DNA of 64,000 nt from contig NC_086379.1 of the NCBI RefSeq assembly GCF_036588685.1, forward strand, positions 72,137,727 to 72,201,726, read 5' to 3'. The notes below the pieces were generated by a model, which did no database searches, was not told where the DNA came from, and saw only the letters and a list, made by a program, of their open reading frames with translations. This DNA comes from Mytilus trossulus. Lineage: Eukaryota; Mollusca; Bivalvia; Mytilida; Mytilidae. The translations under genes were made by a program, and so were the position numbers. This document shows, piece by piece, positions 24,496-36,800 of this stretch. Numbering within the stretch: the stretch's first letter is position 1; each line of letters begins with the position of its first letter.

Positions 24496-27080
24496 CAGTA
24501 CTGTTCAAAAATATCGATTCGATAACTTTTTTCTCCGATTTCCGATTTTCTCGGAATCACACCGAGTACCGCGGATTTCACTCCTAAAATCCTCCAAAGA
24601 TTCTCTCCCAACACCGCGTGGCTGTTAATTGGTTTATTGCCATCGGATGTACTTCAAATTAACGACGCGTGACAACATAATTGGATTACCCAGATAATTT
24701 ACCTTTGAACATTTAATCGATCTTGGTTGCACAGGTGTGCTTTAAAATCACGGTATTATAAATTGAACAAATGTTTTTCCTTTCTTTGACAGATAAAGAT
24801 GTGACAATATCATTTAGAATAAGATAATTATTATCTTTTATATTTGTGTCTTATGCCGTTATCTTTAAAATAGAACATACATACGAAAAAGCATGAAGAA
24901 AATTGTTATTTTGTGTTTCTATTACAGTCCGGTCAGGTCATACATTGTGTTCTTTCAGCAAGGACGATTTTGCCACAATTAGTTTCTTTTATAACTTATT
25001 CAATAAGCAATATCAGCGCATTAATTGTTCATTATTAAAAAATCAACTGGCTAATAAAATCATGTTTTTTTTCGGTAACCCGATTCATCGGATCATCAAG
25101 TAAACTTAATTTATTGAGCAATGTAAAATATGATGTTTCACCACCTCGGTACATTTATACACACTTGAATAATTCAAATTACGAACAGAAACTGTTAAAT
25201 GACAACTCTGTTGACAAAGGAAATAATTGCAAGTGATATTGATAGTGCTCGTCATTTTCGCATTTTACGGAACGGTTTTCAAATTGACGAAAGTATTTAT
25301 ATCAATTTCGTCATTTGAATTTGGAAAGTGAAAAATATTTTCACATTAATTATATTATAAATGTACTATAATTCTACCAGTGTTTGACAAGTTTATGACG
25401 CTCAATCATTTTACGTTTACAAAAGATGTTAAAAGTTGTGGTGATAAGTAATCCGCTTATCGCTATCCGATAGGTCACTAATCCTTTAATTATTAATAAA
25501 ATTTATCAAACCTCATAATTGCCCATCATAATATTCTATTCCAGTTAAATCAGTCATCATTTTATTTTCAAAATTTCCCAACCGCCTACAATTGGCATTT
25601 CTTTATCGTATTATCATGATTATTGTCATTTGAATACAATCAGTCACCCCGGACAATTTCCATCATAATTTCAATTAATACATCACCAACTGTAAATCTA
25701 TATTATTGAAATAACTTTCTTTTTTGAAAGATAAAACATTAAAATTCAAATAGTTAAAAATGTGTTCACGTTTATTCGGATAAGAATTTTATTTTCCCGA
25801 TAAATCAATTGTAAAAGGACCTTCTGGAGCCTCAATACGATTGCACAAAAATGTCGCCCTTTAAAAAACTCGTGCTGTGGATAACATTGATGTTAACTAT
25901 TTTTAGCATTTAACATTGTTAAGTAAGTCAAGTTCAAGTTCAACCCAAACTGTTGATAACTGAGATGTGTATCGTGGAATTGTCTTCGCACGGCAAATAA
26001 TTGTTTTTAAAATCTTTTGTTGAAAATACACAAATTTACATTCATTGTGCGAAAGTTAATATTAAACAAAGACGAATTAATGCAGCTGGAAGTATTCCTG
26101 TTGTAACGGAAATGTATTATTATTCTGCTGTACTGCCAACAAATCGTATAACGAAAATGCCGTAATTGTTAAGCATAACGAATGGTGAATAATATTTTCC
26201 TTTTTACTTGAATATACAAAACTTTCAAACACGTAATTTTATTTAACTGCTCAGATTAATTTAGCGAAAGTTTCCGGTTATTTTTACACAAGTATGCTCA
26301 TTTCGTAAATAAAATATTAATTTACTGGTGAAGACATCGAGGTCAAAATTAAGTAGTTTTCATTTTTTATAAAACTTAAATACAATTGAAAGAATTAACA
26401 ACAACATTTTGCTTTTAAATCTTTTATTCATTCCAGCAATTAGATAATCGTAAAAAGAAAATGCCGTAGATTTACACAATTAATACGGGGCAATCATTTT
26501 GTCTAATGAATGGTGAATAAATTTTCCTTTTTACTTGCATATATAAAACTTTTAGACTTATAATTTTTAAATAAAGACTTTAACTTTGAAGTAGAATATT
26601 TTGTTTTTCACATATTCCGCTATATTTTATAATCGTTTTTTTTTTTAAAGCAAGTACATTAAGGTTAAGATATTTTTAGATGGGCTAACAAAAAATACGA
26701 AAATATTTTGACTTTAGTTTTTATTACCACAAATGAAATTTGATTAGTATAAAAGACATTTAAAATTATACACCCGTTTGACACTTAAACTGGTACAGTA
26801 GACCGGAAATATAACTCTTTATTACTTCAACCTTTACCTGTCAGGTAATCCAATTACCCATTCAGTCTTGTGCCGGTATAGATCAAAGGAGGATAAGGGC
26901 AATTAATTCCTCGGTGTAGAGAGTGAGCTCGTTATCACAATAAACATTTACCTGATTTTGGGAGAGATTACTCCCAAATTCCTCCCAACATTTTGGGAGG
27001 AATATCGGAGTTTGTCGGAGTGGCTCCGACATTTTCCTCGGTGTAGGGTGTGGGAGAGTTGGTACTCTTGAACTGTACTG
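24496..27080. mobile_element. 2.6-kb TA-flanked inverted-repeat DNA element without transposase
   Basis: Starts CAGTACTGTTCAA after TA (24494-24495). Ends with the inverse TTGAACTGTACTG before TA (27081-27082). The match weakens inward but both sub-ends carry TCGGA/ACACCGAG-type blocks. CAGT-type ends with a TA duplication are usual for Tc1/mariner/pogo elements. No transposase frame is present. Inside are two diverged direct repeats (about 26158-26250 and 26462-26570, with GAATGGTGAATAA and TTTTCCTTTTTACTTG). The span could also be two separate insertions sharing chance ends. Confidence 0.5.
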
Positions 27081-27764
27081 TATGGGCAAATCTGTCTTAT
27101 ATGTACAGCATTTGTTTTCTGACTTGTCAGAATTTGTGATAGAAACTTGAATCCATTCTGTTTAATAAATTTATTTTAAAAAGAAAATGTGTCAGTTTTA
27201 CTACTGTTTCTTCCTTTTATTTTGTAGTTTGCTATGACCTATGTTTTCTAACAAATTACCTCACTGACCCTTCTCTTGCATTGGTATTTAACATTATATA
27301 AACAATGGAACAGTTTTATGACACAGTATGCATGCTGATCTATGATGACGGCTACAGTACATATAATATGCTCAAATTAATACTTATTAAAAAGTATGGA
27401 AAGGAGTGTGCCAAAAACAAGATGCAAGTGGAAAGGGAAATTCATATTTCATTTTGTATTAGATAAAAAAAAATCAATTGGGCTTTGTTATTGCAACCCT
27501 GTCATTCTTGACTTCTGATTTTCCATTCCCAATTTCCTGACTTGTGAAAGTCCTTGAAGACTTTTTCTTATTTCACTGACCTTGACAATTTGACCTTATG
27601 CTGTCACTATTGTCTGTTTGTCTGTCAAAAACGTTTTCAATAATCTTTTTTGGAACACTTCAGCTAAATGTCTTGAAACATGGCAGAAAGGATATATAAC
27701 ATATCCTCTAAAAATGATCATCATTTTGTACCTAGCTGAAGAAAACATGAATCTTTCAATGCCG

Positions 27765-27885
27765 TATAGGCTTTGCTCATTGTTGAAGGACGTATGGTGA
27801 CCTATAGTTGTTAATGTCTGTGTCATATAAGACTTTTGTGGATAGTTGTCTCATTGGCAATCATACCACATCTTCTTTTTTATAT
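27765..27885 (-). repeat. Dispersed repeat (family G), partial copy
   Basis: Minus strand reads GATGTGGTATGATTGCCAAT... then CTATAGGTCACCATACG and a block matching CAACAATGAGCAAAGCC, the same order as in other copies. Another short direct piece is at 28290-28355 (GATTGCCAATGAGACAACTC). Confidence 0.7.
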
Positions 27886-28494
27886 GATTGCCTAAGGTAA
27901 AAATAAAGCAACAGAGAAAAATTGCACTTACTTGGCTAAAATTTCAATAACAAAAGATATAGAACAAAAGCAATTGAAAGTGGGTGAAGTTCTACCAATA
28001 CTGAAATTTCCCTGGAAAACAAGGCCTTGAAGCTTCAAAATTTGCCTTGTGTTGGGAATGTTCAGTCTGTCGTATGTCCCTTGTCCTAGAACTAATTTTC
28101 AGGGTTCAGCGACTACTTTAAAGAACAGTTGAGCATTTTTGTCCTGAAAATTTCTCACTCATGAATATTTTAATAGGATTTTATATTTGGTATATACAAA
28201 TTTTTGGAAAGGTAAAGTTTCTTCCAGGAAGGCTGACTTTTGCCTAACCTGAACCCGATTTCATGGATAAGTAATCTAGTTAAAGTTAAGTGATAAGTCA
28301 TAAGGAAAGATTGCCAATGAGACAACTCTTCACAAGAAACCAAATGAGGTCTGTTTCTCAGATATTGCAAGTAGTACAGGTAAATTTTAATTGATGTATT
28401 GAATGACTAAGGTAAACAAGTCAATCTTGCAGGTTTCTTTTGACCATGACCCCATTGACACGATGAAGTGGTCAATGTTGATTTGTATGCCCTA

Positions 28495-28965
28495 CCTACG
28501 ATAGTAGAGGGGCATTATGTTTTCTGGTCTGTGCGTCCGTTCGTCTGTCGTACCGTTCGTTCGTTCTTCCGTCTGTCCCGCTTCAGGTTAGTTTTTGGTC
28601 AAGGTAGTTTTTGATGAAGTTGAAGTCCAATCAATTTTAAACATAGTAAACATGTGCCCTATGATATGATCTTTCTAATTTTAATGCAAAATTATAGTTT
28701 TGACCCCAATTTCATGGTCCACTGAACATAAAAAAAATGATAGTACGAAGTTCAGGTTAAATTTTTTGGTCAAGGTAGTTTTTGATGAAGTAGAAGTCAA
28801 ATCAACTTAAAACTTAGTTAATTTATAGTATATATGTTCCCTTTGATAAGATCATTCTTATTTTAATGCCAAATTAGAGAATGTATTCCAATTTCACAGT
28901 CCACTTAACATATAAAATGATAGTGCGAGTGGGGCATTTGTGTACTATGGACACATTCTTGTTTT
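28495..28965 (+). repeat. Dispersed repeat (family W), longer copy
   Basis: Opens with GGGGCATTATGTTTTCTGGT and a CGTCCGTTCGTCTG-type tract. It has two tandem halves, each with TTTTTGGTCAAGGTAGTTTT and GATGAAGT(T/A)GAAGTC, and closes with GAGTGGGGCATTTGTGTACT. It matches the copy at 5330-5580 in order and orientation. Confidence 0.65.
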
Positions 28966-29204
28966 TTGTGTTTTGCTTTGTTATGTTCATACTTTAGCCA
29001 TAGATGAGCTGTTTTTATACAAGCACAAACTTTTTTTTTAATTGTATAATGGTATCATGTTGTTGTCAGCTTTGTCTTTGTCTATGTCTGAAGACACGTT
29101 TGTTTCTGGACAATGACTTTAGTTTACCGTTAAAGGAATAGATCTTTATGTATTTTTTGCAGAAGGTTCAATACCACAAAAGGAAAGTCAGGATTGAGTT
29201 TGTG

Positions 29205-29760
29205 GATGATGGTCACAACTGTTAAGGAATAAGGGGCTCAAAACAAGCATTTTTCTAGTTTCAGGATAATAACTTGTGTATAAATATTTCGATTGCTCTG
29301 AAATTCTACCACAATTAGAAGGTTGGATTAAATTTAGGGCTATAGGGCTAACAGTTTGGGAATTAAGGGCCAAAACCAGCATTTTTCTAGTTTCCACACA
29401 ATAACTTGTGTGAAAGTGTATGGATGTCTCTCGGGTTAATTGACCCAAAGGGGGATTTCAATAAATTGGGAGGGAAGATTGTTAGTTTACAATATTTTTA
29501 AGGGATTCATTTTGTTTTCAAACTTTTTAAAATTTAAAATTTTTAAAAAGTTTCAAGATGAAATCTTCAATTGCACACTGTGACAGTATTGCAAAATAAA
29601 TTTGTAAGACCTTTGACCACATTTATTTTCTGTCAGAAACCTATATTATGTTAAATTTGATCACAATCCAAATTTAGACACTCACAGTATCAAGCTAAAT
29701 ATTGTGTTCAAATTTGCACCAACTGTTCAGGGTTCGACCTCTGTGGTCGTATCAGACTAC
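29205..29760 (+). repeat. Dispersed repeat (family P) with an internal direct duplication
   Basis: Two related segments carry AGCATTTTTCTAGTTTC and ATAACTTGTGT (29250-29285 and 29370-29415). The right end has CCAACTGTTCAGGGTTCGAC then CTCTGTGGTCGTATCA. The same right end, with CTCTGCGGTCGTATCA, closes the block at 46440-47395. Confidence 0.55.
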
Positions 29761-31489
29761 TCTCAACGAAGCATTTTATTTGGAATGATTGTAATGTGCA
29801 CATGGTTTTCATGCAGGATTCATCTGAATTGATTCCAGGTCCATGGTCCATTGTTCAATGTTACATTTTAGTTGTTATGTCCTCTTCTAAGATACAATAA
29901 GCATTAGGTCAACTATATCTAGGTCAAAAATGTATGTCTGGTTGGTTCATCCATAGATGTATAGAGGTAGTACATCTATGGTTCATCTTAATTTTAACTC
30001 ATTTCATGGATCATTGGTCAATGTTAAGTCACTGGTTAAGTCTGTTTGTTTTTTGTTGTTAAACTTTAAGCAGTAAATCAACTTTATTTGATGCATGGAA
30101 TGACTGTAAGGTGCATGTAACTGCCTGTCTTGCAGGGTTCAGCTGACCTTGGCCTCACCTTCATGGTTTATTGGTTAATTCAACGTTCTCATGATTTGTT
30201 ACTTGTATACTATAATCTATAGGACAACTATATTTGGTGTATAGAATGATTGAAAGAGGAACATATCTGTCTTGCTTGGTAAGTTCGACCTTGACCTTCA
30301 TTGCTAATTGATAGTGTCAAGTTGAAGTTTATGTGATCCTTATAGTAAAACCCCAAGACCATCAACACAAAATAAACCTTGGTTAGTAAAGCAGTTTGTG
30401 CACATTTTGTTTACCCTCAAAGCTACATGCCCACAGGAACATATATATATATATATATATTGACGTACTGTTCCCAGATGTTCAGTAGAAACAGATATTC
30501 TCAATATCTAAGCCTTTAATATCCCCGGGCCACAGTGCAAGTATTGAACCCACGACCTTCCTCACTTTTTAAAACCAGTTTTATAGTTATTGCCCTTTGA
30601 ACTGTTCCTTTTTAATCCCAGTTTTTAGCTGCAACTTGAAAATTAATATACTTGTAGGTATTGCCCTTGAAATGTCCCTTCTCAATCCCTTTTTTAGCTG
30701 CAACTTAAAAATTAATATACTATATTAGGTAGAAACGATTAAAGGGCCATTACTCATATATAAACCATCCACGTATATTTCATAACAATCTTACAAGAAA
30801 TGTAGACCGGAGAGCGCTAATCCATGACGCAGTTTTCGATATAACTTATATTACCAAGGTGCATTACTCCTTCCTTTTTCAGCACCGATTTATGACATTC
30901 TGATATAAATCTTTCTTATAAATTTCTTTTTTTTTTTTATAACAAAAATGGTACACGAAAGAGCGCTTACACTGCCGGGTGGAATGAAAAACAGACGCCC
31001 AATATTTCTGTGACAAACAGTTGTGGAATGCAGTTACAAATTCATATACATTTGCCGTTTTACCATTTTTCATTTTAATATCCTGTACTAGGCACTTATT
31101 TTACTTAACTACTTCCTCATTTTGGAGCGTTATCATCCCAAAGGACCAACACAATAACCAATGAGAGCTATTGTCATCCCCACTTGTCTTCGGATTTGGA
31201 GTTCATTTCCCCCTTTGTGCCCTCGATTAGTTGTATTACACTTTATTATATTAATTGTTAGGCGATTTTTTTTTTAAATTATTTGCCATACGAGTAAAAT
31301 ATTTTAAGTATACGTGTACGAGACAGCAACCAAAGTGTCATGTTACTGCATTTTATCTTGTAAATTGTAGTCATTGAGTGTGCAGATTGTAGTAAAGTAT
31401 TTCAGAAGCCCCCTTTCAAATGTCTACCAAAGAACATGTATATTTAATAATAAAAAAAATAGTCACATATGCATTCCACGATAAATGTA

Positions 31490-31785
31490 CCAAGGATTTA
31501 CAAACAACCAAACATATTTAGAGGTCAGCATAGTCTTCGTCAATATACGCAACAACTCTTCGAGGTCAGTCCGTAGGTGGTCTGTCGCAAGGCAAAATTT
31601 CTGTCCCTATCCTATTTACCCTCATTTTTCAATGGCAGTCCAAATTTCCCCGACCATTATATATGCATCCTTGATGGCCTCTTTTATTACTACCTACATA
31701 TTGTATTTATTGTTAACTTGTTCTCGTCCTGAACATGCATGACATATTTGCCACTGGACGTTAAGCAACCAACAATCAATCAATC
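31490..31785 (+). repeat. Dispersed repeat ending in an (ATCA)n-type tail
   Basis: Ends TTTGCCACTGGACGTTAAGC then CAACCAACAATCAATCAATC, a simple-repeat tail typical of LINE or SINE 3' ends. The upstream part includes AGGTCAGTCCGTAGGTGGTC. No conserved protein motif identified. Only one copy is in this window, so the family is inferred from the tail and from memory of mussel repeats. Confidence 0.45.
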
Positions 31786-33474
31786 GTCAATATACAAGTA
31801 TCTATACAGTATTTCTAGCTCTAAATCGTCCAGGGTATAAAACTGATCGATCAAGACTAAATATAAGTTTGATTAACTCGTGTTTTATCCTTTTGCATAT
31901 TTTAACTGATCGATGGTTACTGTTTAACACCATCTAAACAAGATGATCATATGACACTTCGATTAATGAAGATATTTTTAAAAGCCTCTCTAACTGATTA
32001 TTTTACCAGATGAATCCAAACCATGCAAATATTTTTCAGGATATGTACATTGATAGTCAGTGACTGCAAATTGCTAGTGAAAATATTCGTGTCAACGTTA
32101 ATATCATAGTGCAGGAGATAGAATAAAAAAAAATATAGCGATAAAAAATTAAATGTCTACTAACATGCAGGGTGCAATGTTATCCATTTTCTGTATTTGA
32201 AAGAAGAGATCGGATAGATGGAAGCTCTTTCATGGTCTTTGTAAAGATAAATCTCTATAATTCTCAGACTTAGGTGCACGAACAGGCTTGACATTTTGTA
32301 CGGACACTAAAATTGTCTATTAAAATTGAAGACCGTATGTACGTTGACCTCAGTGAAAGGTGTCTATACTTGATCTATTTGTATAGGGAAGAACGGATGT
32401 TGACCTTTATGAGTCTTCATGATTTTTTTTGTGTGTCCGTAACGTATATCTGACATCTGGTTTTATTCTTTACCAATCTTCTTTTATCAATATGAAGCAC
32501 TGACATACTGAAAACATATAAACACTAAATGTGTAATCTCAAGAAAAATTAAATATAATTCATTGTTCTTCCATTACTTGGTGCATTTTTGATTCATTGT
32601 CTGTGTGAACACACAAGGCGAGATAACTCAAACATTATTTTCCCAATGTCGTTAATGTGATGTATAGCGCCGCTAATTTGTATGTGCGTGCGCGCGCCAA
32701 TAACTTTGATGTGCGTGTATTTATTCATTTTTGAATTCTTTGGTTACGCCATCGCATTGTAAACAGAAATATTGATGTTGACGACCAACTAGTTAACAGA
32801 TTGGTTTTTATGTTCGGCAATAGATTTCAGTCATAAAGGGTCAATGTTATTTCAACATGGGAAGAAAACACAAATTGTCATATCAAAATCTGTCGACTAG
32901 AGATCTTAGAGATCTGCTCTTGGTTTGAAAAGGATGTTTTTCTGTAAATTTCAAATTCACATTTTTTTTTATAATTTAATCTTGAAATTTCAAGTTTAAG
33001 ATACTGTTGTTGTATATTGAATAATAATTGGTCAAATAATTAGAAACACATTTATTTTTGGCAACAAGCAAAGAACAAACGCTACATAAAATGCATTGTT
33101 ATTTTCGATTTTTCGATTTACCAAATTCTATTGCAATTTACCGTACATTGACTTCAACTAGAAGAGTAGTTTGCAATTATGGAGCTCTTAAATTCAATGT
33201 GCACTCCTTAACCCTTGTAAAAAGGGGGATGTGAAGTTATAATATAGAGCAGATTCAGAGTATAAGGCTTTCATAATAATAGTATTGATCTGATACGCAA
33301 ATAATGCTGGGTTAGTTTGATTGAAAACTTTGAATTTTTCTGACAGAAATATGCATAGGAGAAGAGGTGGTTTCGATTACGTGTAACACGATTTTTTTTT
33401 GTTTCTTGGCTAAACACGTCAAAATTCTCATGCATGGTAAAATTCTCTGTTTTAGATCACTTAAGTTTTCGTCC

Positions 33475-33513
33475 TTAACCCTAACCCTAAATCTTTAATC
33501 CTAACCCTAATCC
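33475..33513 (-). repeat. Short interstitial telomere-like tract
   Basis: Plus strand contains TTAACCCTAACCCTAAATC and TTAATCCTAACCCTAATCC, that is four to five TTAGGG-type hexamers on the minus strand with substitutions. Molluscan telomeres are TTAGGG. Confidence 0.6.
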
Positions 33514-33839
33514 TTTTAAAATAAATGTAAACATTATCGCAGAAAAAATTGAAATAACAAAAATACCAAATTCAGAGGAAAAGTCTAATCTGAAAGCTCT
33601 AAGCAAATGACCAAGTGAAAAGCTCAAACACATCGAACGAATTGTTAACAACTGTCCTGACTAGGTTTAGGCATTTTCTTATCATAGAAATGTTGGATTA
33701 AACCTGGTTTTATACTGATTACTGTGTGGTATGTTTCACTATTTTATTCACTATTACTATACATGCCGCATGGTATCCCAAATTAATAGATTTATAGCGA
33801 ATACTACCATTTTTATGTTCAAAATCATTATGGATTTTT

Positions 33840-34295
33840 ATGTTAGACGATTTTTCAATTTCAGATGAGGAATAGTGGTTCTAGAATATTCCACATATAT
33901 GGTTAATACCACTACGTGAGTAAACAATTTCACAATATTTTTTGAAGACCCTCTCTCACTGCGAAAATAATCTTTGTCAATCTAATGAACAATTCTATCG
34001 TCGAAAATGCAGATGTGCCGGCAATGTACCTTTGTTTGTATGGAATTTTTGTGAAGCTTAGGTATCCAATTAAAACACAAGGTAAGTCCCCCGATTTGCA
34101 GGCTGATCAATGTAATGTTCATTGAAGCCATGAAGAACTTATGATTCGCCAAAATCTCGTCCTTGTCAAATAATATGTTTTTGTATGAGGGATTACATAA
34201 GTGCTCATTTATTCCTACCACTTTTATCAGACACTCGTAGTAGTAGTAGTACGATTTGCATACAAATACATAAAGGCAACAGTAGTATATCACTG
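33840..34295 (-). pseudogene. Decayed reverse-transcriptase fragment of a retroelement (Penelope-like type likely)
   Basis: Minus-strand frame has KDEILANHKFFMASMN and WIPKLHKN near 34040-34290. The reading then shifts by one base in an A/T run near 34045, where another frame continues with PYKQRYIAGTSAFST, and a further shift leads to EGLQK and KYCEIVYSRSGINH near 33880-33940. The order WIPKLHKNPYKQRYIAG ... EGLQ.YC..VYSRSGIN is one I recognise from abundant invertebrate reverse transcriptases, probably Penelope-like. At least two frameshifts and stops show it is dead. Neither end of the element was identified. Confidence 0.6.
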
Positions 34296-34851
34296 TTCAA
34301 AACTCGTAAATAGATGGACAAAAAAATAAATCGGGGTAACAAAGTTCACTGAAACTAAAACTGAGGGAAACGCATTAAATATAAGAAGAGAACAACGACA
34401 CATTGACATTAAAATGTAACACACACAGTTCTAACGGACTAAGCATTAGACAAAATCCGATGAGAATATCAAAAATAACATCAAAACCAAATATATAGAA
34501 AAATACCGCGTGACACGTCTTGTAGTAATTTGAATCCACACTCAGATATACGAGAAAACAAACGACACTATGGATACACTACGTTAAGGGGGCTCCTGGG
34601 TATAAATCAAAATTTTGTTTCTTATATAGGATTTCGCTATATTTTTTTATAAATGAACTGTATCATATACCTAAAAAAGGAAAATGAAATAAAAAATGGG
34701 GTCACCGTTCGTTTAAGCTCGCAATCTGCCTACGGAAGAAGCATACATTTTTGTTAATGGCCTTTTTTTTCTGTTGATCTAATAAGAGGAATAGAGGTAA
34801 TATCGAGAGAAAAAAACTAATTACAGAAATCGTCTAAATTTTACTTTGGTG

Positions 34852-35269
34852 GCTTGCTTGCTAGCTGAACCGTGAAGTCATTATTATGTAAGGTATGCTA
34901 CCAACTCGAATAATTCAAGCCCTTTCCGTGTCCGATTTTCTCCCACACGAGCCTTCGTAGATCAGCTGAATAGAACAACTGAATTATTCGGGTTAGGTAT
35001 GCTACCCCCTTTCGAAGTAGCCTACTCCCAAAGACGAGTAGATCGGTTATCAGTTCATTGGCGGATCCAGAGGGGGGGTCCAGGTTTTTTTTTGGCCGAT
35101 CAATGCATTTGAATGGGGACATATAGTCGGACCCCCCTTTTTGTCCTGTGTTGGGAACCCCCCTTTTTAAAATGGCTGGATCCGCCCCTGCAGTCGGACT
35201 TGTCTATTCTTAAAGGAGTGTAGGTAACCTAACCTAATAATGACTTCACGGTTTAGCTAGCAAGCAAGC
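34852..35269. mobile_element. MITE with 35-bp terminal inverted repeats, carrying a nested M2-like element
   Basis: Arms 34852-34886 and 35235-35269 match 34 of 35 (GCTTGCTTGCTAGCT and CCGTGAAGTCATTATTA inverted). A second pair of blocks with AATAATTC and GGTATGCTACC repeats inside. A smaller element at 35060-35186 interrupts it, with GGCGGATCCAG / CTGGATCCGCC ends and G- and C-rich arms. No coding capacity. Confidence 0.75.
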
Positions 35270-35399
35270 TAACCAGATATATAACCTTTAGCTACACACT
35301 TAATGAAATCGACTGTAAAAGGATTTTTCTCCTAAAGTCAGTTGGTAAATTGTGTTACTTCGTTTAATTACGAGCACCTTCAATCAGACTATCAATATA

Positions 35400-35840
35400 G
35401 AATCATATTCAAAACAGTGTGGTCCTGGCCATTGATTGACGACCTTAATTATCCCATTGACTGTGACAGAATAGGTGAACGTTTGTCTGTAACGACCATT
35501 GCTCACTTCTTACTTATTATAGAATTTAAACTGTGGGGTCACCAAAGGTTCTTAACGCCTTTAATAATAAAATAATTCGAAAAATTATTCACGAATAACC
35601 TTTATGTTTTAATTTATATTATTGATATAAATCAACACATCGTATTATTCCGGATTCGTTTTTCGAACTGCTTTATTAAGGTGTTGAGAACCTTTGGTGA
35701 CCCCACAGATTCAGTGTCTTTAAAAAGTACATAGTGAGCAGTGATTGTTACCGACAAACGTTCACCTAATCTGTCCCAGTCAATGGGATAATTTAGGTCG
35801 TCAATCAATGGCCAGGACCACACTGTTTCGAATATGATTC
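35400..35840. mobile_element. 441-bp foldback element with ~180-bp arms and TA duplication
   Basis: Arms of roughly 180 bp (35400-35575 and about 35655-35840) are inverted copies with moderate divergence, separated by about 75 bp. The ends are GAATCATATTC and GAATATGATTC, with TA at 35398-35399 and 35841-35842. Because both arms encode the same strand information, the two strands carry near-identical short frames (KTVWSWPLIDDLNYPID / ETVWSWPLIDDLNYPID). A transcript would fold into a long hairpin. Confidence 0.8.
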
Positions 35841-36704
35841 TAATGAACTGAAACACATAAATATTAAATTGTATCTAAACATGACGAAGAACTTGATCAA
35901 AACCATGTGACGAATTTCTAGAATAATGTCAATCGCTTGTCCAGATCATAGCAAGTTTCTACAGCCCAACTGCTGAGTACTCCCTAAAGTTTGATTTGTA
36001 GATATAGCCTACGATCGGTGAGATATCATAATTTTGAAGTAATTTCACTGATTTAAAGAAAGAAAGATCATTTATTCAAAAGAATATCATGTGCATGTTA
36101 GACAGTCAAAAGCTTTCGAAAGATCTAACTGTGAAGTACTATTATTGCTGCTTCATACACGTATGCAAAGCTATTATCCAACCTTCAAGGAGTAGCAGCA
36201 AGGTTTGTCTGACGTGCATGACCTTTTATAAATGCACATAAAAAGCATGAAATATATTTAAACAAAAATTCAGTTAACTGTCCGGACATTATAAGTTATT
36301 ATGCTTTGACCAAACTAACATGGTTATTTAGACGGTGTCGAAAAGTGTTGAACGGTGAGGGCGAAACGATTTCTGATTGGCTACAGGCACATGTTTTGTA
36401 AGAAGGTTTCTTCTATTGGTACAATTTGATTGGGTTGTGTACGGCGAACATGGTTATTTAGCAGATAACAAGGCAGCCAATAGAATTCAAGTTTACAACT
36501 GCAGAACCACACAAAACCATTTCATTTACTTTTAAAAGAGTAGATAAAATGATTACAGTTCTATAATTCGTTTTATCAATTAGATCGACTTTTTTTCGAT
36601 CCTTTGTGTCGTGATTCGACCTGAGCTTCTTTAAATCTGTAAGGAAATCCACGTGTTTCCATAGTACTATTAATAAGTGTTGTTATAAATAGTATAAATA
36701 AAAA

Positions 36705-36800
36705 AGAAGATGTGGTATGATTGAATGAGACAACTCTCCACAAGAGACCAAATAACACAGAAATTAACAACTATAGGTCACCGTTCGGCCTTAAGCATTG
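36705..36800 (+). repeat. Dispersed repeat (family G), partial copy
   Basis: GAAGATGTGGTATGATTG, then ACAACTCTCCACAAGAGACC and ACAACTATAGGTCACCG. An internal 7-8 bp (CCAATGAG-type) deletion distinguishes it from the other copies. Confidence 0.7.

Noticed and set aside
30480-30560. B-box-like GGTTCAATAC on the minus strand, a possible SINE
   Set aside because: No A box at the right distance and no second copy in the window.
33840-34295. Intact retrotransposon gene
   Set aside because: At least two frameshifts and stops in a 450-bp stretch; only a relic.
34898-35122. Minus-strand ORF of 74 codons
   Set aside because: It spans the boundary of two nested MITEs and is explained by them.
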